Source: Actinoallomurus vinaceus
GTDB lineage: Bacteria > Actinomycetota > Actinomycetes > Streptosporangiales > Streptosporangiaceae
Length of the DNA: 64,000 nucleotides
Assembly: GCF_039542055.1 (NCBI RefSeq)
Contig: NZ_BAABHK010000027.1
Span: 1-64,000, forward strand
Direction: 5' to 3'
The notes under the pieces were generated by a model. That model was not told where the DNA came from. It did not search any database and saw only the letters and a list, made by a program, of their open reading frames with translations. This document shows, piece after piece, positions 42,418 through 49,930 of this stretch. The stretch's first letter is position 1; each line of letters starts with the position of its first letter. A program made the position numbers and the translations under genes.

Positions 42418-42636
42418 CGGGAAACCCTCTCTTGGCGCTGAACGCGCCGTTCGGAATGGCGCGGTCATGATCGCGGAAATTCGCGACGGGCCAAGAGTCG
42501 ACTGAAAAGGTCATTGCGTCAATGAGGCCTGCGGCTTAATCGCAGCCGCGTACCCAGGACCTGAGGACCAATGCGCGGCCCCGGGACCGTTTGCGTACGG
42601 CAGCGCCCGCGGCACCTTCGGCACGCCGGAGCGTGA

Positions 42637-43629
42637 TCACCAGGCGTACGCCTCGGGCGCGGGCTTGGCACCATTGGGCGCGGGCGGCGGGAAGAGCTCG
42701 TCCAGCTTGGCGAGTGTGGCGTCGTCGAGCGTGATCTGCAGTGCGCGCAGCGAGCCGTCGAGCTGCTCGATCGTCCGCGGCCCGACGATCGGTCCGGTCA
42801 CGCCGTCCTGCGCGAGCAGCCATGCCAGTCCGACGTGGGCCGGGTCCTCGCCGATCTCGGCGCACAACTTCTCGTACGCCTCGACCGACTCCCGCTGCTC
42901 GGCGAACGCGGCGGCCCAGAGCCCCGAGCCGCTGCGCGCGGCGGTGCCCTCACGCTGTTTGCGCAGGACGCCGCTGAGGACACCGCCGTGCAGCGGCGAG
43001 TACGGAATCACGCCGAGCCCGTACGCCCGTGCGGCGGGCAGCACCTCGAGTTCGGCCCAGCGGGCCATCAGGTTGTAGATGGACTGTTCGGCGATGAGCC
43101 CGAGGAAGTGCCGGGACCGCGCGGCCTCCTGTGCTTGGGCGATGTGCCAGCCGGCGAAGTTGGAGGAGCCGTAGTAGAGGACCTTTCCCTGCTGGTGAAG
43201 GACGCTGAAGGCCTCCCAGACCTCGTCCCACGGCGTGCTCCGGTCGATGTGGTGCATCTGGTATAGGTCGATGTGGTCGGTCTGCAGGCGCTTGAGCGAG
43301 GCGTCGACCGCGCGCCGGATGTTCAGCGCGGACAACCCGCGGTCGTTCGGCCCGTCCCCCATCGGAAGGAAGACCTTGGTGGCCAGGACGGTCTTGTCGC
43401 GCCGGCCGCCGCCCTGGGCGAACCACCGGCCGATGATCTGTTCGGTGAGGCCGTCGCCCTGCCGCACGCCGTACGAGTTGGCCGTGTCGAAGAAGTTGAT
43501 GCCGTGCTCGTGCGCACGGTCCATGACCGCGTGACTGTCCTCTTCGGACGTCCGCGACCCGAAGTTCATGGTGCCGAGGACGAGCCGGGACACCGAGAGG
43601 CCGCTGCGGCCGAGGCGGGTGTACTCCAC
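42637..43629 (-). CDS. Aldo/keto reductase
   Basis: 330 aa from GTG 43629, with AAAGGTTGG upstream. AKR signatures: RLVLGTMNFGSRTSEED, GINFFDTANSYG (catalytic Asp/Tyr), VLATKVFLPMG (Lys), HIDLYQMHHID (His) and GVTGPIVGPRTIEQL for NADPH binding. This is the AKR11/AKR12-like group often controlled by an adjacent TetR regulator, as here. The frame continues upstream through the TetR locus, but the conserved start is at this GTG. Confidence 0.9.
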   Translation of the reverse strand: MEYTRLGRSGLSVSRLVLGTMNFGSRTSEEDSHAVMDRAHEHGINFFDTANSYGVRQGDGLTEQIIGRWFAQGGGRRDKTVLATKVFLPMGDGPNDRGLSALNIRRAVDASLKRLQTDHIDLYQMHHIDRSTPWDEVWEAFSVLHQQGKVLYYGSSNFAGWHIAQAQEAARSRHFLGLIAEQSIYNLMARWAELEVLPAARAYGLGVIPYSPLHGGVLSGVLRKQREGTAARSGSGLWAAAFAEQRESVEAYEKLCAEIGEDPAHVGLAWLLAQDGVTGPIVGPRTIEQLDGSLRALQITLDDATLAKLDELFPPPAPNGAKPAPEAYAW

Positions 43630-43689
43630 GTGTTCCAACCTTTCAGGAGGCGTCACTAGTCGCATCAACAAGGACGCGATGAAGCTACA

Positions 43690-43713
43690 ACTTGCAACAT
43701 CAGTGATGCAAGT
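43690..43713. promoter_or_regulatory. TetR operator between divergent genes
   Basis: Perfect 7-bp arms ACTTGCA (43690-43696) and TGCAAGT (43707-43713) separated by 10 bp, in the 120-bp gap between the aldo/keto reductase and tetR genes. Position and symmetry fit autorepression plus control of the reductase. Confidence 0.75.
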
Positions 43714-43749
43714 CCGCGATGAACCGTGACGCTGCCGTATGCTTTCCGC

Positions 43750-44352
43750 ATGAAGACACAGCGGCGGTCGACACCCGCCGGCGGCCGGCCGCTGCGCGCG
43801 GACGCCGAGCGGACGGTGACGGCGATCCTGGAGGCGGCCGAACGCACCCTGAGCCGCGATCCCGCGGCCACGATGGAACAGATCGCCGAGGCCGCCGGCG
43901 TCGCCCGCACCACCGTGCACCGGCGCTTCGCCACCCGCGAAGCACTCATCGACGCCCTGGCGGTGTGGGCCACCCAGCGGTTCGCCGCGGCGGTGGACGC
44001 CGCCCACCCGGACACGGCTCCGCCGCTGGTCGCCCTCTACCAGACGACCGCGAACGTCCTCGGTGTCAAGGTCGGCTGGGGATTCGCGATGAGCCAGGCC
44101 TCCTCGGCCAACCCGGAGGTGGCGCGCGTCCACGGCGATGTCCGGGAGACGTGCGAACGACTGTTCCGCCGCGCCCGGGAGGCCGGCGTCCTGCGCGCCG
44201 ACGTCGACATCCCATGGACCCGCCGCGTCTACTACGCCCTCATCCACGAGGCCGCGCAGAACAGGGACGAGAAGGACACCGACGCCCTCGCGACGCTCGT
44301 CGTGGACACCCTGCTCCGCGGCGCGGGCACCCCACACCCCGACCGCCTGTGA
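43750..44352 (+). CDS. TetR-family regulator
   Basis: 200 aa from ATG 43750. HTH: TVTAILEAAERTLSRDPAATMEQIAEAAGVARTTVHRRFATREALI. The C-terminal ligand domain is all-helical and ends GAGTPHPDRL. It is divergent from the aldo/keto reductase and very probably represses both through the palindrome between them. The inducer is unknown. Confidence 0.9.
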   Translation: MKTQRRSTPAGGRPLRADAERTVTAILEAAERTLSRDPAATMEQIAEAAGVARTTVHRRFATREALIDALAVWATQRFAAAVDAAHPDTAPPLVALYQTTANVLGVKVGWGFAMSQASSANPEVARVHGDVRETCERLFRRAREAGVLRADVDIPWTRRVYYALIHEAAQNRDEKDTDALATLVVDTLLRGAGTPHPDRL

Positions 44353-44608
44353 CCCCCGCCCCCAGGCGGGAGCCGACCACCAGGACGGCACCGCGGCCCA
44401 GCCCCATGCCGCGGCCCCGGGAGCGGGTCGAGACGCTCTGGGGCAGACCGAAGAGGCTGCATACCTGTCCGTGCCGATGCCGCCCAACGAGAGGCATGGA
44501 AGCCGTGGCCTCGGACGGCGGCGGTATCCGTCAGGGGGGCTGAGCGGCCGTGATCTGCGGAGGGGCGGGCGGGGCGGGACGGGGAGCGTGGCGTACGGTT
44601 GCTGTCTG

Positions 44609-45427
44609 ATGCGGATCACGACGCGGAACGCGCGGTTTCAGCAGTGGGCGGCGTTGCTCACCAATCGGACGAAGCGGCAGCGGTCGGGGGAGTTCCTGGT
44701 GCAGGGCGTCCGGCCGATCACGCTCGCCGTCGAGCACGGGTGGCCGCTGCGCGCACTGGCGTACCCCTCAGGGGTGCGGCTGTCGGACTGGGCGCAGGGG
44801 ATGCTGGACGAGGTGTCCGCCGAGCGCGTCGAGATGGCGCCGGCGCTGCTGGACGAGCTGGCCGGTAAGGACGACGCCGAACTGGTCGCCGTCGCGGCGC
44901 TGCCGCCGGACGACCTGGCGCGCATCAGGCCGGAGGGTCCCGTCGTCGTCTTCGACCGGGCCGCCGAGCCCGGCAACATCGGCACCGTCGTCCGTTCCGC
45001 CGACGCCTTCGGCGCTTCCGGAGTGATCGTGACCGGGCACGCGGCCGATCCGTACGACCCGAAGTCCGTGCGCGCCAGTACGGGCTCGCTGTTCGCCCTG
45101 CCGGTCGTACGGGCCCCCGCGCCCCGGCCGGTGGTCGACTGGGCGCGGGAGAGCGGGCTGCGCATCGTCGGGACGGACGAGACCGGCACCGTCGACGTCG
45201 GCGACCACGATCTGCGCGGTCCGGCGCTGCTCGTCATCGGCAGCGAGACCCGCGGCATGAGCGGCGCCTGGGCCGCGGCCTGCGACGACGTCGTCCGCAT
45301 CCCGATCGTGGGGGCGGCGAGCTCGCTCAACGCCGCCTCCGCCGCGACGGTGTTCCTCTACGAGGCCGCCCGGCAACGCGGAGTGGCCGCCGCGGCGGCG
45401 CGAGAAAAAATAAGAAGTCGCAGGTAG
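44609..45427 (+). CDS. SpoU/TrmH-family RNA 2'-O-methyltransferase
   Basis: 272 aa from ATG 44609. An N-terminal substrate-binding domain (RNARFQQWAALLTNRTKRQRSGEFLVQGVRPI) is followed by the SPOUT knot motifs: DRAAEPGNIGTVVRSADAFG (motif 1), IGSETRGMS (motif 2) and IPIVGAASSLNAASAATVFLYEA (motif 3). It is closest to 23S rRNA methylases of the TsnR/RlmB type. Its end lies just before the whiB7 promoter region. Thiopeptide-resistance methylase (TsnR-like) activity is possible but not shown. Confidence 0.85.
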   Translation: MRITTRNARFQQWAALLTNRTKRQRSGEFLVQGVRPITLAVEHGWPLRALAYPSGVRLSDWAQGMLDEVSAERVEMAPALLDELAGKDDAELVAVAALPPDDLARIRPEGPVVVFDRAAEPGNIGTVVRSADAFGASGVIVTGHAADPYDPKSVRASTGSLFALPVVRAPAPRPVVDWARESGLRIVGTDETGTVDVGDHDLRGPALLVIGSETRGMSGAWAAACDDVVRIPIVGAASSLNAASAATVFLYEAARQRGVAAAAAREKIRSRR

Positions 45428-45435
45428 AAAATACG

Positions 45436-45465
45436 TTGCCCCGATCCTGTGGGCGATCGTACGCT
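45436..45465 (+). promoter_or_regulatory. whiB7 promoter with AT-rich WhiB7 site
   Basis: TTGCCC (45436-45441), 18-bp spacer and TACGCT (45460-45465). Directly upstream of the -35 lies an A-rich run (GTAGAAAATACG), the kind of sequence bound by the WhiB7 AT-hook at its target promoters, so autoactivation is likely. Confidence 0.6.
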
Positions 45466-45530
45466 TCTCGCGAGCACTTGAACGGCTCCGCTCGGCGGAG
45501 CCCCGACGGATGAGTGGAGGTGGCAGTCCG

Positions 45531-45812
45531 GTGAGGAACACACTGATTTCTTCGACCTGGGCCGCCGCCTGCGCGCGTCCGACGATGGTGTCCCCCAGCG
45601 GTTCCACCGTTGTCGCCGCGTCCCTGCCGAGTCTTGAGTCGGTCCGCTATGCGTCCGTCGAATCCGGACGTGTGCGGCCTGGCGGCATGGATCTGCAGGC
45701 GTGGCATGTCCTTGGGATGTTCCCGGCTACCCAGACGAATGCCCAGGTCAAGGGCGCTGCCCGTAAGCGCGCCGCAGTGGGTCCGTACCCCTGGAGACCA
45801 CCGGAGCAATAG
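45531..45812 (+). CDS. whiB7 leader ORF (uORF, 93 codons)
   Basis: GTG 45531 follows GGAGGTGG with ideal spacing and the frame ends at TAG 45810-45812, 18 bp before the attenuator hairpin. An internal ATG at 45687 gives a 41-codon version (MDLQAWHVLGMF ... YPWRPPEQ). whiB7 genes of mycobacteria and streptomycetes have a translated leader whose ribosome stalling prevents termination. A small hairpin CGGAGC/GCTCCG (45802-45817) covers the uORF stop, and CCTGGAG/CTCCAGG (45790-45832) can pair across it and reach the base of the terminator. Codon use is less GC3-biased than in neighbours, as expected for a leader. Confidence 0.6.
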   Translation: MRNTLISSTWAAACARPTMVSPSGSTVVAASLPSLESVRYASVESGRVRPGGMDLQAWHVLGMFPATQTNAQVKGAARKRAAVGPYPWRPPEQ

Positions 45813-45830
45813 CTCCGAGTGAGGCCTCCA

Positions 45831-45865
45831 GGCCGCGGATCCCAACCGGGAACCGCGGCCTTTTT
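45831..45865 (+). terminator. whiB7 attenuator (intrinsic terminator ahead of the gene)
   Basis: GGCCGCGGATCCC (45831-45843) pairs with GGGAACCGCGGCC (45848-45860), 12 pairs with one A-A mismatch, loop AACC, then TTTTT. It lies between the leader ORF and whiB7, so it acts as a conditional terminator. Confidence 0.9.
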
Positions 45866-45911
45866 GTTTGGCCAGAACCGTCCGAGCCAACGAGATCACT
45901 TCAAGAGAGGG

Positions 45912-46190
45912 GTGGAGACCTTGGAACTCGCGTTCACCGCGATCAGCGAGAACCTTGATCTTCCCTGCCGGACCGAGCCTGAGCTGTTCTTCGCCGAGTC
46001 GCCGCAGGACGTCGAGCTGGCCAAGGCGCTGTGCGCCGAGTGCCCGGTCCGGCGCACCTGCCTCGCCGGTGCCAAGGAGCGCCGGGAGCCCTGGGGCGTC
46101 TGGGGCGGGGAGCTGTTCGTACGTGGCGTCATCGTCCCCCGCAAGCGGCCGCGTGGTCGTCCGCGAAAGAACGCCGTGGTGGCGGCATGA
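45912..46190 (+). CDS. whiB7: WhiB7 transcription factor (Fe-S, AT-hook)
   Basis: 92 aa from GTG 45912; TTG 45921 is the alternative and is better spaced from GAGAGGGG. Four cluster-binding Cys (C19, C41, C44, C50) in LPCRTEPELFFAESP and LCAECPVRRTCLAGA, the GVWGG turn (62-66) and the AT-hook RKRPRGRPRKN. The AT-hook separates WhiB7 from other WhiB proteins. It partners with the principal sigma factor to switch on intrinsic antibiotic resistance genes when translation is impaired. Upstream promoter, leader ORF and attenuator match the known control scheme. Confidence 0.95.
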   Translation: METLELAFTAISENLDLPCRTEPELFFAESPQDVELAKALCAECPVRRTCLAGAKERREPWGVWGGELFVRGVIVPRKRPRGRPRKNAVVAA

Positions 46191-46234
46191 CGCTCCGACC
46201 GGAACCTCGCATCGATATGGAGAAAGAGCAGCAG

Positions 46235-46393
46235 ATGAGCTTGCTCAGCATCGAACTGTCCCAGGAACGAATACGGGACGCCGAGCGTGAGTCCACGCGC
46301 CGCCGCGACGCCGCCCAGGTCCGCGCCATGCGCCGGGCCCGGCGCGACGAGGCGACCGCGGTCCGCCTCCGGCGTCTGCTGACCACGCGCTGA
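46235..46393 (+). CDS. Small Arg-rich protein downstream of whiB7
   Basis: 52 aa from ATG 46235, with GGAGAAAGAG 8 bp upstream. MSLLSIELSQERIRDAERES is followed by an Arg-rich helix ending VRLRRLLTTR; highly basic, no domain. Longer versions from ATG 46217 or from 46187 (overlapping the whiB7 stop) are possible. Short Arg-rich ORFs of this type are common in actinomycetes. Function unknown. Confidence 0.5.
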   Translation: MSLLSIELSQERIRDAERESTRRRDAAQVRAMRRARRDEATAVRLRRLLTTR

Positions 46394-46430
46394 CCGTCTC
46401 CCGAAGAGACCGACGCGCCTCCCGAGAAAA

Positions 46431-46464
46431 ACGGGCCCCCGGCACCACACGGCCGGGGGCCCGT
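46431..46464 (+). terminator. Hairpin terminator of the whiB7 unit
   Basis: Thirteen-base-pair stem ACGGGCCCCCGGC/GCCGGGGGCCCGT with an 8-nt loop; no T-tract. Confidence 0.8.
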
Positions 46465-46575
46465 CGTCGTCCGGTGACACGGAGTGTGGCGTGGCTCTCG
46501 GACGGCGCGTTCGGCTTTCGCGCGCCTCCCGGATCAGGGATCCTGGGGGGAGAGCCGAGTGAGGGGGCGTGGGGG

Positions 46576-46728
46576 ATGGTCAGCTGTTCATCGTGCGGAG
46601 CCACTGCCGAGGCGCCACTGGGGTGGATGACCGAGGTGACCGAGCGGGGCCCGCTCTACCTGTGTGATCGCTGCAGCCGGGACAACATCCGCTCGATCGA
46701 AGGCCGCCTGGACCCCGTCTACTGGTAG
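46576..46728 (+). CDS. Small zinc-ribbon-like protein (50 aa)
   Basis: MVSCSSCGATAEAPLGWMTEV starts at ATG 46576; a second CDRC in RGPLYLCDRCSRDNIRSIEG completes two CxxC pairs 25 residues apart, which would bind one zinc ion. Short proteins of this pattern are widely conserved in actinobacteria with unknown function. An upstream in-frame start at 46474 lacks support. Convergent with the ABC1 kinase gene. Confidence 0.75.
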   Translation: MVSCSSCGATAEAPLGWMTEVTERGPLYLCDRCSRDNIRSIEGRLDPVYW

Positions 46729-46743
46729 TCCAGGCCGGGCCGT

Positions 46744-48096
46744 TCAGCTCGCGATCTCTTCGTCGTCCTCGTCGTCGGTGAGGTCCGGGTCGTCGTCGGC
46801 GAAGCCGGGGACCCAGGTCAGCGCCTCGTCGCGGAACCTTCCCTCGGCCTCGAGCTGGCACAGCACGCCGGTGCCGGCGGCCACCACGCGGTGGATCAGG
46901 ACGTACGACGGCGGCAGGTTGAGCTGGCGGACGACGTTGGTCGGGCGCAGGTCCGCGACGCGGGCGGCCTCCTGGCGCAGCCACTCCCGGCTGAACTTGA
47001 AGGTGTCCTCGATCAGCGGTTCGGCGATCGGGGCGATGAAGGCGTGCAGCGACTCCGGGTCGACCTCGACGCCCTCGCGGATGAAGTCCTCCTCACGGAG
47101 GGCCTCGACGATCTGGTCGACGTCGCCGATCGTGCCGATGCGCATGAGAACGCCGATCCGCCGGTGGAAGCCGCCGGGCAGCCGGTCGACGGCGCCGAAG
47201 TCGATGACGCCGAGCCGGCCGTCGTCGAGCAGCCGGAAGTTGCCGGGGTGCGGGTCGGCGTGCAGCAGGCCGCAGCGCGCCGGCCCGGAGAACAGGAACC
47301 GGCAGTACAGCAGGCCCGCGTGGTCGCGCTGCTCCTGCGTGCCGTCGCTGATGATCGCCGACAGCGGCGTGCCGTCGATCCACTCGGTGACGAGCACGTG
47401 GCCGGATTGGGCCACGACGTCGGGGATGAGGAAGTCGGGATCGTCGGCGTACGCCTCGGCGAAGGTCGCCTGCGAATCCGCCTCGATCGTGTAGTCGAGC
47501 TCCTCGGCGACCCGCCGTTTCAGCTCGGCCAGCATCGCCTTCACGTCCAGTCCCGGCGCGAGGACCGCGAACAGCTTGCCGAGCCGGGCGAGCTGGTTGA
47601 AGTCGCTGAGCAGCGCCTTGCCCGCTCCGGGGTACTGCACCTTGACGGCGACGGCGCGGCCGTCGTGCCAGACGGCCTTGTGCACCTGGCCGATGGAGGC
47701 CGCCGCGGCCGGCCGGTCGTCGAACTCGGCGAAGTCGTCGCGCCAGTCCGGTCCCAGGTTTTCGGCCAGCACCCGGTGCACCGTCGCGGCGGGCAGCGGC
47801 GGGGCGGCCTCCTGGAGCTTGGTCAGGGTGGCCCGGTAGGGGCTGGCGATCTCGGGCGGGAGCGCCGCCTCGAAGATCGACAGCATCTGGCCGAACTTCA
47901 TCGCGCCGCCCTTGAGCTCGCCGAGCACCTTGAACAGCTGCTCGGCGGTGCGCTGCTGGATCTCGGTGGCGACCAGCTCGGCGGGGCGGCCGATCGTCCG
48001 CTTGCCGAACCCGAGGGCGGTCCGCCCGGCGAAGCCGATGGGGAGGGACGCCAGTTTGGCGGTCCGCGTCACAGCGCGGCGGGGGAGATCGCTCAT
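46744..48096 (-). CDS. ABC1/ADCK (UbiB-like) atypical kinase
   Basis: 450 aa from ATG 48096. Family marks: ELKGGAMKFGQMLS (KxGQ), AAAASIGQVHKAVWHDG (the Ala-rich loop replacing the Gly-loop), VAVKVQYPG (Lys), LLHADPHPGNFRLL (catalytic Asp/Asn) and GVIDFGAVDRL (DFG). ABC1 proteins support quinone or other lipid metabolism; actinobacteria that lack ubiquinone still carry several. It ends in an acidic tail (DDDPDLTDDEDDEE). Confidence 0.9.
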   Translation of the reverse strand: MSDLPRRAVTRTAKLASLPIGFAGRTALGFGKRTIGRPAELVATEIQQRTAEQLFKVLGELKGGAMKFGQMLSIFEAALPPEIASPYRATLTKLQEAAPPLPAATVHRVLAENLGPDWRDDFAEFDDRPAAAASIGQVHKAVWHDGRAVAVKVQYPGAGKALLSDFNQLARLGKLFAVLAPGLDVKAMLAELKRRVAEELDYTIEADSQATFAEAYADDPDFLIPDVVAQSGHVLVTEWIDGTPLSAIISDGTQEQRDHAGLLYCRFLFSGPARCGLLHADPHPGNFRLLDDGRLGVIDFGAVDRLPGGFHRRIGVLMRIGTIGDVDQIVEALREEDFIREGVEVDPESLHAFIAPIAEPLIEDTFKFSREWLRQEAARVADLRPTNVVRQLNLPPSYVLIHRVVAAGTGVLCQLEAEGRFRDEALTWVPGFADDDPDLTDDEDDEEIAS

Positions 48097-48487
48097 TGAG
48101 TACCTGCTCTCAGCGCATCCGCGAGGCGGCCGTGCAATGCCGGTTCGCTCCGCACGTCACCCTATTCTCGGCGAGGCACGGCGTGGGTTCCACATCGCCC
48201 GGTGGGGCATCTCGCGCCGCTCGCCCGGCCGGTCGTACGCGAGGGGTGGTGACCAGCGCAAACGGGTAAGTGTGTGCTTTCTCACGTCGGCCGCGGCCGT
48301 ACCCCGGCCCTCTCGAACGCCGCGCGCCCGGGGTCCACAGGGTACCGGCCGGGACACTCCGAGCCTGTGGAAAACCTGCGCAAAGCCTGTGGATGGCCCT
48401 GGGGATCTCCAAATTACGGGGTCTCTACCAGCGAAAACGTGACCCACCCCCTGTGGAGAAAACGAAGTTTTCGGTACGGTGCTTAGC
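48097..48487. other. Divergent intergenic region with clustered DnaA-box-like sites
   Basis: This 390-bp gap holds three same-strand TGTGGA boxes (TGTGGAAAA at 48366, TGTGGATGG at 48388, TGTGGAGAA at 48452) and an inverted one (GGGTCCACA at 48331), each one or two bases from a DnaA box. A short run of AT-rich sequence surrounds the last. A TACGGT element at 48475 could be the -10 of a leaderless transcript for the next gene. No gene was seen. Confidence 0.5.
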
Positions 48488-49093
48488 GTGCCCCCCACTG
48501 GCGAGATCGAGGTGCGTCGCAGCGCCCGGCGCCGGCGGACCATTACTGCACGCCGCGACGGTGACAAGACCGTCGTGATGGTGCCCGCCGGGCTGAGCGC
48601 CGCAGAAGAGCGCGAATGGATCGACACCGTCCTCAAACGCCTGGCCGCTCGCGAGCGTCGCAGGCATCCGAACGACGACGCGCTCTTCGACCGCGCACGC
48701 GAGCTGTCGCGGCGCTACCTCGACGACCGGGCCGTCCCCGCCAGCGTCCGCTGGGTGACCAACCAGCGCAGCCGCTGGGGCTCGTGCACCCCGGACGACG
48801 GCACCATCCGGCTGTCGACGCAGCTGCGGGGGATGCCGGGCTGGGTCGTCGACTACGTCCTGCTGCACGAGCTCGTCCACCTGATCGTCCCCGGTCATGG
48901 CCCGCCGTTCTGGAAGCTGGTCAACCGCTATCCCCGGACCGAGCGGGCGCGCGGTTACCTCGAAGGGGTGGCTGCCGCGGCGGGACTGCCCCTGATGGAC
49001 GGCGATCCGCCGCGCGACCGGATCGCCGAGGCCGGCGACGCCTCCCGGGACCTGGACGGAGACCTGATTCTGGACGAGGACACCGGCACGTGA
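48488..49093 (+). CDS. YgjP-like M48-type metallopeptidase
   Basis: 201 aa from GTG 48488; GTG 48479 would add three residues. SprT/YgjP hallmark: TNQRSRWGSCTPDDGTIRLS, LHELVHLIVPGHGPPFW (HExxH zinc site plus third His) and a final LEGVAAAAG helix. These WLM/YgjP proteins are DUF45 predicted metalloproteases. No signal sequence. The gene next to it (49173) is a frequent partner in actinomycete genomes. Confidence 0.85.
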   Translation: MPPTGEIEVRRSARRRRTITARRDGDKTVVMVPAGLSAAEEREWIDTVLKRLAARERRRHPNDDALFDRARELSRRYLDDRAVPASVRWVTNQRSRWGSCTPDDGTIRLSTQLRGMPGWVVDYVLLHELVHLIVPGHGPPFWKLVNRYPRTERARGYLEGVAAAAGLPLMDGDPPRDRIAEAGDASRDLDGDLILDEDTGT

Positions 49094-49172
49094 CGGGCAG
49101 CCGAGCGACGAGCCGCCGAGCGAGCGGTGGGGAACCAGCCGGCCGCGGAGCGAGTGAGAAGGCGAGCGCGAC

Positions 49173-49757
49173 ATGAGATTCGCCGCCGTCCTCGCCCGTA
49201 CGGACGCCGCGGCGCCGCCCGGCACCGACCCCGACGAATACCGGCTCGCCCTGCTGGAGGACACCTACGAGGTGGTCGCCGGGCTGGAGTTCGTCACCCC
49301 CGTGCTCGCGCTGACCGCCCCCGATCCGGCGGCGGAGGCCGTGACCTGGCCGGGCACGCCCGTTCTCCACGTCGCCGGGCTCGAGGATCTGCTGCGCGCC
49401 CTGCACGATCTCGGCGCCGAGCAGGCCGCCGTCGTCACACCCGACGCGCCCGACCTGCCGGCCCTGCTTCTCGGCAAGCTGTTCCGCGCCCTCGGCAGCG
49501 GGCAGGTCGCCGTCTGCCCGGCGGCGGGCGGCGGACTGGTCGCGCTGGCGGCCCGGCTGCCGGCACCGTCCTGGCTCGCCGGAATCGGCCTGGACACCCC
49601 CGACGCCCCCGCCCGGCTGCGCACCGCCGCCGGCGTTCAGGGCGCCGTACGCTCCGCCCCGGGCTGGCACCGGCTGCGCGCACCCGCCGACGTCTCCCTC
49701 CTCGACCCCGGCCTGGAGGGCTGGGACAACACCCGGGCGCTACTCACAGGTCACTGA
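49173..49757 (+). CDS. Conserved actinobacterial protein, nucleotidyltransferase/GT-A-like fold (uncertain)
   Basis: 194 aa. The sequence alternates hydrophobic strands and helices (MRFAAVLARTDAAAPPG, TPVLALTAPDP, AAVVTPDAPDLPALLLGKLFRAL, GQVAVCPAAGGGLVALAARLP), a layout like DUF2064/CofC nucleotidyl-sugar transferase folds with an internal D-x-P-D box. Key catalytic residues are not certain, so activity should not be assumed. Its stop lies in the first copy of a 40-bp tandem repeat. Confidence 0.6.
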   Translation: MRFAAVLARTDAAAPPGTDPDEYRLALLEDTYEVVAGLEFVTPVLALTAPDPAAEAVTWPGTPVLHVAGLEDLLRALHDLGAEQAAVVTPDAPDLPALLLGKLFRALGSGQVAVCPAAGGGLVALAARLPAPSWLAGIGLDTPDAPARLRTAAGVQGAVRSAPGWHRLRAPADVSLLDPGLEGWDNTRALLTGH

Positions 49758-49840
49758 CCCGGTCACGCGTAGCCCACTGACACTCGCAGGTCACTGACCC
49801 GGTCACGCGTAGCCCACTGACACTCGCAGGTCACTGACCG
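49747..49840. repeat. 40-bp tandem repeat, 2.3 copies
   Basis: CAGGTCACTGACCCGGTCAC and its continuation recur at 49747, 49787 and (partial) 49827 with an exact 40-bp period. The first two copies are identical over the whole unit. Each contains GGTCACTGACCCGGTCAC, itself built of GGTCA elements. It lies between the end of the 49173 gene and the LacI promoter. Confidence 0.9.
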
Positions 49841-49876
49841 GGTTACGGCTTTATGTCCGGGACGTTACATTGACCG

Positions 49877-49898
49877 ACTCTGCAAAGGATTGCAGAGT
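49877..49898 (+). promoter_or_regulatory. LacI-family operator
   Basis: Perfect palindrome with 9-bp arms ACTCTGCAA and TTGCAGAGT around AGGA, 33 bp before the lacI-type gene. The TGCAA..TTGCA core is typical of LacI-family sites, so autoregulation and control of the downstream operon are likely. Confidence 0.85.
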
Positions 49899-49930
49899 TT
49901 CATGCATCCGACCCACCCCAAGGAGTCGCG

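Noticed and set aside
42637..44619. A 660-codon minus-strand frame as a fused protein
   Set aside because: The first half is antisense to the TetR gene with no family match; the aldo/keto reductase begins at 43629 and a TetR operator lies between the genes.
49747..49840. Possible CRISPR remnant from the 40-bp repeats
   Set aside because: Units are directly adjacent with no spacers and only 2.3 copies; no cas genes nearby.
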